5,755 nt of DNA, taken from Synechococcales cyanobacterium PMM_0036. GTDB taxonomy: Bacteria; Cyanobacteriota; Cyanobacteriia; Elainellales; Elainellaceae. A program made the position numbers and the translations under genes. Below, piece by piece: positions 1 through 4,379 of this stretch. The notes beneath the pieces were generated by a model. The model did not search any database. It was not told the origin of the DNA and was given only the letters and a program-made list of their open reading frames with translations. The stretch covers positions 1-5,755 of the forward strand of contig CASBQM010000739.1 in the NCBI GenBank assembly GCA_949127645.1, read 5' to 3'. Every line of letters begins with the position of its first letter. Position 1 is the stretch's first letter.

Positions 1-56
1 GGCAAAACGGCATCTGGACGGAGTACGAAGTGATGGAATGGATTCAGGCTTTTTAA
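1..56 (+). CDS. C-terminal end of an unidentified protein (partial, 5' end outside window)
   Basis: Reading from base 3 gives 17 codons ending in a TAA at 54-56, with the C-terminal sequence QNGIWTEYEVMEWIQAF. The other two plus frames give less protein-like sequence; one stops near base 31 and the other runs to about base 70. The mix of acidic and aromatic residues looks like a genuine protein tail, but it is too short to assign to a family. It would converge on the PLP enzyme gene, with only 6 bp between the two stop codons. The stop codon lies in the first copy of a 10-nt tandem repeat. The call rests on frame and composition only. Confidence 0.45.
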   Translation, partial: QNGIWTEYEVMEWIQAF

Positions 57-77
57 GCTGTTTTAAGCTGTTTTAAG
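51..77. repeat. 10-nt tandem repeat at convergent gene ends
   Basis: The unit TTTTAAGCTG is present at 51-60 and 61-70, with a partial third copy (TTTTAAG) at 71-77. The copies carry the TAA stop of the plus-strand gene (54-56) and the TAA stop of the minus-strand PLP enzyme (63-65), and they encode the last residues (KTA) of that enzyme. No GC-rich hairpin is visible here, so it does not look like a bidirectional intrinsic terminator. Confidence 0.8.
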
Positions 78-1016
78 GCGCACGAGCTGCTGAATATCGG
101 CATTGCCGCCGCTGATGATCACGCCAATACGGCGATCGGGTGCGCTAACCATTCCTTCTAGCAGAGCGGCAGTTGCTAAGGCTCCCGTCGGCTCTACGAT
201 TAGCTTCATCCGCTCCCAGAGGAAGAACATCGATCGCAGCAATGCCTGATCCGAAACCGTTACCATGTCTTGCACATAGCGCAAAACTAACGGGAAGGTC
301 AGTTCGCCGGGACGCAGCGTTCGCGCCCCATCGGCGATCGTGTCTGGATGACTCACAGACTGCGGTGTTCGAGTTTGAAACGATCGCGTCATGTCATCTC
401 CGGCTTCTGGCTCTACACCAATCACACGACATTCCGGTGAGAGAGCATTCGCGGCGATCGCACAGCCCGACAGTAAGCCTCCGCCCCCACAACACACCAG
501 CAACAGATCGAGCGCGCCCACTTCTGCAATTAGCTCCTGGGCGGCTGTCCCCTGTCCGGCGATCACGTCTGCATGATCGAACGGAGGAACAATGACGGCA
601 CCGCGATCGTGGGCAATCTGCTGACACAGCGCTTCGCGTTGGGTGCTGGCGCGATCGTAGAGAATAACTTCAGCCCCATAGCCGCGAGTTGCCTCCTGTT
701 TGACCAGCGGCGCATCCTGGGGCATGACAATCGCCGTGGGAATCCCCAGCAATTTACCGGAAAGAGCGATCGCTTGGGCATGGTTGCCGGAGGAATAGGT
801 GACAACGCCGCTCTGTTTTTGTGCTGGAGACAAATTGGACAGAGCGCTGTAGGCTCCCCGAAACTTAAACGATCCGGTTCTTTGAAAGTTCTCGCACTTA
901 AAAAATACCTGGCTACGGGTGCGATCGTTTACCGTCCGAGAGGTAATCACAGGCGTTCGATTTGCCTGTCCTTCTAATCGGGCAGCGGCAGCTTCGATAT
1001 CTCGATAGTTAACCAT
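63..1016 (-). CDS. PLP-dependent threonine/serine/3-hydroxyaspartate ammonia-lyase or serine racemase family protein
   Basis: This 317-residue fold-type II PLP enzyme is close to full length for the family (about 310-340). Visible landmarks are the PLP lysine K51 in TGSFKFRGA, the SSGNHAQA loop (75-82) that contacts substrate carboxylate and cofactor, the PLP-phosphate glycine loop GGGG (177-180), and SGGN (302-305), whose serine sits by the pyridine nitrogen. There is no C-terminal ACT domain, so it is not the isoleucine-regulated biosynthetic IlvA type. The stretch EPEAGDD (202-208) matches the divalent-metal site of serine racemase and threo-3-hydroxyaspartate dehydratase, which points to that subgroup. 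Family members eliminate ammonia from hydroxyamino acids to give 2-oxo acids and/or racemise serine; the exact substrate cannot be read from the sequence. It is cytosolic, with no signal peptide. The ATG start at 1016 lacks a strong Shine-Dalgarno and lies 14 bp after the DUF6887-like stop, so co-transcription is likely. Confidence 0.9.
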   Translation of the reverse strand: MVNYRDIEAAAARLEGQANRTPVITSRTVNDRTRSQVFFKCENFQRTGSFKFRGAYSALSNLSPAQKQSGVVTYSSGNHAQAIALSGKLLGIPTAIVMPQDAPLVKQEATRGYGAEVILYDRASTQREALCQQIAHDRGAVIVPPFDHADVIAGQGTAAQELIAEVGALDLLLVCCGGGGLLSGCAIAANALSPECRVIGVEPEAGDDMTRSFQTRTPQSVSHPDTIADGARTLRPGELTFPLVLRYVQDMVTVSDQALLRSMFFLWERMKLIVEPTGALATAALLEGMVSAPDRRIGVIISGGNADIQQLVRLKTA

Positions 1017-1030
1017 AATGATGCCCAGAA

Positions 1031-1243
1031 TTAATGCTCAGACTGGTCAAGCTTCTCTCTAAAGAGAAGTTTGACCTCACGTTCGGGATCCGCAAGATTA
1101 AAAGGGTAGGGTTGCCGATTTGCTGGGTTACGCCGACTCATCAAAACTTCCAACGCGGCTCTGAAGGTTTCCTGCCCATTTCTATGCTCGGAAAGGTACC
1201 GTGTCAACTCAGCATTTGTCATGGTAGGCAGATCTGGTGTCAT
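1031..1243 (-). CDS. Small DUF6887-like protein
   Basis: This is a 70-residue soluble acidic/basic protein. It begins MTPDLPTMTNAELTRYL and continues with EHR, a helix-rich middle containing LMSRRNP, and a charged C-terminus. The pattern 'MTNAEL..Y...HR......AL..LMSRR' resembles the small cyanobacterial DUF6887 family, as recalled and not searched. I start it at the ATG at 1243-1241, not at a start 15 bases upstream (1258). The chosen ATG overlaps the preceding TGA as ATGA, the classic arrangement for translational coupling, and it matches the usual family N-terminus. Its partner is the DUF6888-like gene just upstream, and the PLP enzyme follows 14 bp downstream. Biochemical function is unknown. 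No toxin, nuclease or DNA-binding motif is evident. Confidence 0.75.
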   Translation of the reverse strand: MTPDLPTMTNAELTRYLSEHRNGQETFRAALEVLMSRRNPANRQPYPFNLADPEREVKLLFREKLDQSEH

Positions 1244-1422
1244 AAAACAAACTCCCAACTCCCATCTTCGTCAATCACTAACGCAATCTCATCGCCTGTA
1301 CCCGCTTGAATATAAATCGCTCTAAATTTTTGGTCGTAACGAAAAACTTGAATAGATTGGTACAGAGTGGAAAGCAACTGACAAACAAATATCGCCGTAT
1401 CTGACTGTTCTCGCGTGGGCAA
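1240..1422 (-). CDS. Small DUF6888-like protein (TTG start)
   Basis: This 60-residue protein has an N-terminal MPTREQ, a cysteine-containing helix (VCQLLSTLYQSI), a basic/aromatic strand (VFRYDQ), then IYIQAG and a C-terminal DEDGSWEFVL. The order 'MPT.EQ...VCQ.LS.LY..I...R.D....IYIQAG..EI...I..DG.WEF' is what I recall for the cyanobacterial DUF6888 family, usually found beside DUF6887. The start codon is TTG (1422-1420). It is preferred because the family starts at MPT and a GAAGG Shine-Dalgarno lies 7 nt upstream. The frame stays open for about 20 more codons upstream, but without an ATG. An AATATA block at 1446-1451 reads TATATT on the minus strand and could be a -10 box, though no good -35 is visible. 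Function is unknown; the protein is small and cytosolic. Confidence 0.78.
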   Translation of the reverse strand: MPTREQSDTAIFVCQLLSTLYQSIQVFRYDQKFRAIYIQAGTGDEIALVIDEDGSWEFVL

Positions 1423-1429
1423 TCTGGAA

Positions 1430-1434
1430 CCTTC
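1430..1434 (-). promoter_or_regulatory. Shine-Dalgarno supporting the TTG start of the DUF6888-like gene
   Basis: On the minus strand these bases read GAAGG, followed by 7 nt and then TTG at 1422-1420. This spacing decides in favour of the TTG, as no ATG is available in frame upstream before the stop near 1490. Confidence 0.6.
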
Positions 1435-1509
1435 AATATGACCTAAATATAGCCTATCAGCATAATTGAATGCACGATCGCACTCGGTCTAGAGTGGCTC
1501 TGGAAATTG

Positions 1510-1779
1510 CTAAATTAGCCCAGACTCAATCTGGCTGAGGGGAACAAAACATTCTTTGGGCAGTAGGATGGGTTTTTGTCCGAAGATTAGCTTGCCGCGA
1601 TGGTTGTTACGATCGATCGCAATGCCGATCGGTCGGCGAGTTTGTTCGGGGTGAACTTCGTAGTAAGTTCGGTAAATCTGTCGTGCGGTTTGAAGGAGCG
1701 AAGGGTCAAGCAGCGATGAAAAATCCATCGGCTCAAGCGGGCTGATCATGGGATGCTCTGACGTTGAGGTATATACCAT
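1510..1779 (-). CDS. Hypothetical protein, 89 residues
   Basis: I do not recognise a family. The protein is soluble, with no signal peptide or membrane segment. A short Ser/Pro-containing N-terminus is followed by a predicted helix (about residues 22-41, LLDPSLLQTARQIYRTYYEV). A strand-rich C-terminal half contains IGIAIDRNNHRGKLIFG and ends LSQIESGLI. The ATG at 1779 is chosen because AGGA (1791-1788) sits 8 nt upstream and a plausible promoter lies just beyond. A second in-frame ATG at 1749 (residue 11) has no Shine-Dalgarno, although the protein from that point looks better ordered. A TAG stop ends it at 1510. It lies 87 bp from the start of the DUF6888-like gene on the same strand, so it may or may not share the downstream transcript. 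Confidence 0.65.
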   Translation of the reverse strand: MVYTSTSEHPMISPLEPMDFSSLLDPSLLQTARQIYRTYYEVHPEQTRRPIGIAIDRNNHRGKLIFGQKPILLPKECFVPLSQIESGLI

Positions 1780-1805
1780 TCTTGGAGTCCTACAGGTGTA
1801 GCTAG

Positions 1806-1834
1806 ACTTTAATCGATTTATATTTTTGTGACAA
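1806..1834 (-). promoter_or_regulatory. Candidate sigma70-type promoter for the 89-codon gene
   Basis: On the minus strand there is TTGTCA (1834-1829, five of six matches to TTGACA), a 17-nt spacer, then TAAAGT (1811-1806, four of six matches to TATAAT). Transcription would start near 1800, giving a leader of about 20 nt that contains the AGGA ribosome site at 1791-1788. Spacing and position are good; the -10 is imperfect. Confidence 0.4.
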
Positions 1835-1864
1835 CAAAAAAACCGTTTTTACACTCAGACGAAA

Positions 1865-1945
1865 TTTTGCTCTTGACTCCTGATCGCATGACAGGAAGCA
1901 AAACTCTCTGAGCAGAAACATACTCGCAGTGATGATACGTCTGCT
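1865..1945 (+). other. Inverted repeats that could fold as a structured RNA upstream of a terminator
   Basis: Two inverted repeats are seen directly. The first pairs TTTTGCT (1865-1871) with AGCAAAA (1897-1903) as an outer 7-bp stem, with an inner 5-bp stem TCCTG (1878-1882)/CAGGA (1892-1896), leaving a 6-nt bulge and a 9-nt loop. The second pairs AGCAGA (1911-1916) with TCTGCT (1940-1945). Both precede the terminator-like hairpin at 1946-1969. They could be part of a small RNA or of a leader for the DUF4359 gene, but no convincing plus-strand promoter was found. DNA-level palindromes of this size can arise by chance. Confidence 0.3.
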
Positions 1946-1969
1946 AGAGCTATACCCAGCTCTTTTTTT
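1946..1969 (+). terminator. Candidate intrinsic terminator (plus strand)
   Basis: A perfect 6-bp stem AGAGCT (1946-1951)/AGCTCT (1958-1963) with a 6-nt loop is followed at once by a run of six or more T (1964-1969). This is the layout of a Rho-independent terminator for rightward transcription. The stem is short and only moderately GC-rich. No plus-strand gene lies immediately upstream, which makes its purpose unclear: a small RNA end, an attenuator, or chance. Confidence 0.4.
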
Positions 1970-1975
1970 ACATTC

Positions 1976-2005
1976 TGTTACGTAATTGATCTGTTGCGTA
2001 ATTGA
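1976..2005. repeat. 16-nt-period direct repeat
   Basis: TGTTACGTAATTGA (1976-1989) recurs as TGTTGCGTAATTGA (1992-2005), 13 of 14 bases identical, with a 16-nt period. The first copy contains the perfect palindrome TTACGTAA (1978-1985). It could be a pair of protein-binding sites upstream of the DUF4359 gene or a simple duplication. Confidence 0.6.
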
Positions 2006-2024
2006 ATGGAGTAAAACTGCTCAC

Positions 2025-2080
2025 TCTCACTGTAGTCATCTCACTCTAGTTATCTCACTGTAGTTATCTCACTCTAGTTA
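2025..2080. repeat. Four 14-nt tandem units in an alternating (28-nt) pattern
   Basis: The units are TCTCACTGTAGTCA (2025-2038), TCTCACTCTAGTTA (2039-2052), TCTCACTGTAGTTA (2053-2066) and TCTCACTCTAGTTA (2067-2080). They are near-identical, with position 8 alternating G, C, G, C. This suggests that a 28-nt dimer was itself duplicated. The array is non-coding and lies about 110 bp upstream of the DUF4359 gene. Confidence 0.85.
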
Positions 2081-2191
2081 TCCCCAGTGGTTGCGATCTC
2101 TACCCGTGAATTAATTTATTCATAACTTTGATCTGCAACGATCGGATACGCTACCGATACGCCCCCGCCCCCTACCTCTATTGCGATCGCC

Positions 2192-2584
2192 ATGACTCCG
2201 CTCAAGCTCACTGCCTCACTGCTCGGACTGGTGCTATTGGGATTGGCAGCCGCCACAGCCATTACTAATCCTGATCAGACCGCCTACGAAGAATTCGCGG
2301 CTCAAAAGCTAGGTGAATATTTGCAGGAAGACACCTGCGCCAAGGCGGGCATTGCTCTCCAGGCTCCGTGCAATTCTCTCGTTAAGTCCAATCAGTCTCA
2401 GATTCAGAACCTAATTTCTGCCAATACCCAGCGCCAAAACTTCCTTTTCCTCAGCATTTATAAAACAGATATTGTGCCCGGAAAACTCCTGCCCGATTTT
2501 CTAGGTAATTCTCTACCCAGCTACCACTTTGAAACCGCAGGAGTGCTGAGCAATTTTCATATCTATAAGGTAGAAAAGCAGTAG
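2192..2584 (+). CDS. DUF4359 family protein, exported or membrane-anchored
   Basis: This 130-residue protein has a hydrophobic N-terminal segment (about residues 5-24) that would act as a signal peptide or anchor, placing the rest outside the cytoplasm. There is no lipobox. After it come AYEEFAAQKLGEYLQ (31-45), two cysteines (C49 and C60) that could form a disulphide, RQNFLFLSIYKTD (81-93), and a C-terminal YHFETAGVLSNFHIYKVEKQ (111-130). The AYEE.A...L..YL, RQN...FSIY.TD and YHFET.GV...F..Y pattern is that of DUF4359, whose function is unknown. The length is normal for the family. The ATG at 2192 directly follows a HIP1 octamer and lacks a clear Shine-Dalgarno, which is common in cyanobacteria. 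The gene converges on lnt, 13 bp from its stop codon. Confidence 0.82.
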   Translation: MTPLKLTASLLGLVLLGLAAATAITNPDQTAYEEFAAQKLGEYLQEDTCAKAGIALQAPCNSLVKSNQSQIQNLISANTQRQNFLFLSIYKTDIVPGKLLPDFLGNSLPSYHFETAGVLSNFHIYKVEKQ

Positions 2585-2597
2585 ACGGCTAGAAAGG

Positions 2598-4226
2598 CTA
2601 TTGCCGATCGCCCATTGGCATTACGCTTACTCCGATCGCCCCAACCAGCAGCAGCGGCATGAGCCAGTCTCCCCATTTGACATAGAGCGTTTGAGTCTGG
2701 CGACGGTATATGGTGTGGGCATGGGTTTCGTAGGTGCGGAAACCAGAAATCCACTGGGTTTTGCCGTGGGGATCAACAATGCCCGAAAAGCCCGTGTTGG
2801 TGGCTCGTACTGCCCAGCGATCGGTTTCAATCGCCCGCATTACGTCTTGGGCATGGTGCTGTGCCATCATTGCCGCGCTGTAGGGATCATTGTTGGAAGC
2901 CGTCAGGATGAACTGTCCGCCTGCGATTGCCTGCTGCCGAAAAATCTGCGGGAAAGCCGACTCGTAGCAAATTCCAGCGATCGCTCGTCCGAAGGGCGTA
3001 TCTAGGGTTTGATTGGGATCTCCGGGTATCATCGAAGCTCCAACGGGTGAGAGGCGATTGATGAAGTTGCCCAAAACCGACTCAAACGGCACATATTCCC
3101 CTAGAGGAACCAGCTTTGCCTTGTCGTAGCGGCTGAAGATTTCGCCGGTTCCAGTAATGGTAAACAGCGTTTGCGTAATGTTGCTTTGGCGCACGCCGAT
3201 CGTCCCAACCCATGCCAGCACTCCCCGCGCTCGAATCGCCTGATAAAGCGGATTCTGAGCCTGATTGGGTCGCCCTACCCACAGCCAAGGAAAGCTACCT
3301 TCGGGTGTAAGGACGGCTTCTACTCCCTCATCGACTAACTTGTTGTAGCCCTGGACGTAGCGATCGATCGCCAGCTTTTCGCCCTGCTCAAATAGCTTGA
3401 TCCGCGTTGGCACATTGCCTTGGATAATGCCCACCTTCAGCGAGGCTTCAGCCGAATCGGCGATCGGCAAACGGTAAAGACCCCAGCCCACTAGATGCAA
3501 ACTCATCAGGCTGACCAGACCTGCCAGCAGCAGAACTCGCGCCTGGAAGGCATTTCTTAGCTTCAGGGCAATCCAAGCCTCGGCTAAGCAGGCATTCACC
3601 AAGACGATCGCTGCCGTTACCGCCGATTCTCCTGAAAGCTGCCCCAGATGCAGAATCAGCAGATTGTGCGGACTTTGCGTATAGGATAGCGAAGTCCAGT
3701 ACAGGATTCCTTGACTCCAAAAAGCTTCCACAGCGCACCACAGAGCCGTACCGATGAGAATGCGACTAAAGGGCGATCGCCTCTTGTTGACTTGCCGATC
3801 GCTCCAGCACCGATCGCTCCAGTTCAACCAAAGACTAACTCCTGCTGCCCAAGTGACGGCGATCGCCGCGCCCCATAGCGTCACGATTATCCAGCAGGCG
3901 ATCGTAATGGCAATGCTTGCCAGCCAGGGTACGCCCATCCAGGTGAGGGGGTGCAGTCCGGTAATCCAGGACAGCGCCAGTCCGTGATAGCCGATGCCCC
4001 AGAGCAGGGCATAGCCGCAAGAGTGCTTTAGCCTAACTTTTTCTGTCCCCATCACCAATATCCACAGGGGAGCCAGCGCTACCCAAGCGAATATCCAAAG
4101 ATGGGCTGGAGCAGGCGTTAGACCCATGAGGATGCCACTGCCTAAAGCTATCAACCACCGCCATTGCGTCGTGAAGCAGCGATATAAAGGGAGGGTACTG
4201 GCTTTTTGAGACTGCGTTGGAATCAC
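2598..4226 (-). CDS. lnt: Apolipoprotein N-acyltransferase
   Basis: Lnt transfers an acyl chain from a membrane phospholipid to the free amino group of the lipidated N-terminal cysteine of lipoproteins, the last step of lipoprotein maturation, in the cytoplasmic membrane. The protein has 542 residues (E. coli Lnt 512). Its N-terminal half carries several membrane segments (from about 24 to 250), followed by a nitrilase-type domain (about 263-505) and a final membrane helix (about 521-537). The catalytic Glu-Lys-Cys triad is intact: E309 in LTPEGSFPW, K369 in YDKAKLVPLGEYVPFE and C420 in GICYES; the accessory glutamates E377 and E422 are also present. The GTG start at 4226 lies inside a tandem repeat and has no clear Shine-Dalgarno. 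An in-frame TAG occurs just upstream, and a TTG at codon 25 is a possible alternative. It is divergent from a predicted lipoprotein gene and convergent with the DUF4359 gene. Confidence 0.95.
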   Translation of the reverse strand: MIPTQSQKASTLPLYRCFTTQWRWLIALGSGILMGLTPAPAHLWIFAWVALAPLWILVMGTEKVRLKHSCGYALLWGIGYHGLALSWITGLHPLTWMGVPWLASIAITIACWIIVTLWGAAIAVTWAAGVSLWLNWSDRCWSDRQVNKRRSPFSRILIGTALWCAVEAFWSQGILYWTSLSYTQSPHNLLILHLGQLSGESAVTAAIVLVNACLAEAWIALKLRNAFQARVLLLAGLVSLMSLHLVGWGLYRLPIADSAEASLKVGIIQGNVPTRIKLFEQGEKLAIDRYVQGYNKLVDEGVEAVLTPEGSFPWLWVGRPNQAQNPLYQAIRARGVLAWVGTIGVRQSNITQTLFTITGTGEIFSRYDKAKLVPLGEYVPFESVLGNFINRLSPVGASMIPGDPNQTLDTPFGRAIAGICYESAFPQIFRQQAIAGGQFILTASNNDPYSAAMMAQHHAQDVMRAIETDRWAVRATNTGFSGIVDPHGKTQWISGFRTYETHAHTIYRRQTQTLYVKWGDWLMPLLLVGAIGVSVMPMGDRQ

Positions 4227-4330
4227 TATAGGTTGGAATCGCTATACATTGGAGTCGCTACACATTGGAGTTGCTGGATACATTGGAGTTACTGGATACA
4301 TTGGAGTTACTGGATATATTGGAGTTATTA
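4217..4330. repeat. Seven-unit 16/18-nt tandem repeat between lnt and the lipoprotein gene
   Basis: Every unit opens with TTGGARTY. Three 16-nt units come first (4217-4232, 4233-4248, 4249-4264; for example TTGGAATCGCTATACA). Three 18-nt units follow (4265-4282, 4283-4300, 4301-4318; for example TTGGAGTTACTGGATACA), and a truncated seventh starts at 4319. The unit length steps from 16 to 18 by gain of a GG within the 3' half. The first unit contains the GTG start and first codons of lnt. The array fills most of the 153-bp divergent intergenic region, so it must overlap or adjoin the promoters of both genes. Units are too short and unspaced for CRISPR. Confidence 0.88.
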
Positions 4331-4379
4331 TCCTCGTTGACTCACCCTTATTTACTCACGACAGAGGCAGAAGTACTTC

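Larger units (their letters stand above)
1780..2191. other. Gene-free 412-bp intergenic region between divergent genes
   Basis: No protein-like reading frame is visible on either strand. From left to right the region holds the ribosome site and likely promoter of the minus-strand 89-codon gene (1780-1834). Next are a series of inverted repeats ending in a terminator-like hairpin on the plus strand (1865-1969), a 16-nt direct repeat (1976-2005) and four 14-nt tandem units (2025-2080). An AT-rich stretch (2108-2130) and a HIP1 octamer abutting the DUF4359 start codon (2183-2190) complete it. For its small flanking genes this region is unusually long and structured. Confidence 0.7.

Noticed and set aside
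173..977. Plus-strand open frames (173-595, 391-576, 573-977)
   Set aside because: They are antisense to the PLP enzyme, whose conserved motifs establish the minus-strand frame. Their products are Arg/Ser/Pro-rich and show no domain features.
1244..1258. Longer start (1258) for the DUF6887-like gene
   Set aside because: It would add five residues and a 19-bp overlap. The ATG at 1243 gives the standard ATGA coupling and a family-like N-terminus.
1034..1309. Plus-strand 91-codon open frame
   Set aside because: It lies antisense to the coupled DUF6887/DUF6888-like pair, which have recognisable family patterns and ribosome signals.
2091..2120. Promoter TTGCGA plus TTTATT upstream of the DUF4359 gene
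   Set aside because: Both boxes match consensus at only four of six positions in an AT-rich stretch, which is too weak to list as a feature.
2585..2597. Bidirectional terminator between the DUF4359 gene and lnt
   Set aside because: Only 13 bp separate the stops and no hairpin with a T-run is visible.
2601..3987. Other open frames inside lnt on both strands
   Set aside because: The Lnt frame carries membrane segments and a complete nitrilase triad; the alternatives are shadows of it.
4217..4330. CRISPR array
   Set aside because: Units are 16-18 nt, directly adjacent and without unique spacers, and no cas genes are nearby.
4337..4364. Promoter with TTGACT (4337-4342) for the lipoprotein gene
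   Set aside because: No -10-like hexamer lies 16-18 nt downstream, and the start codon would follow too closely.
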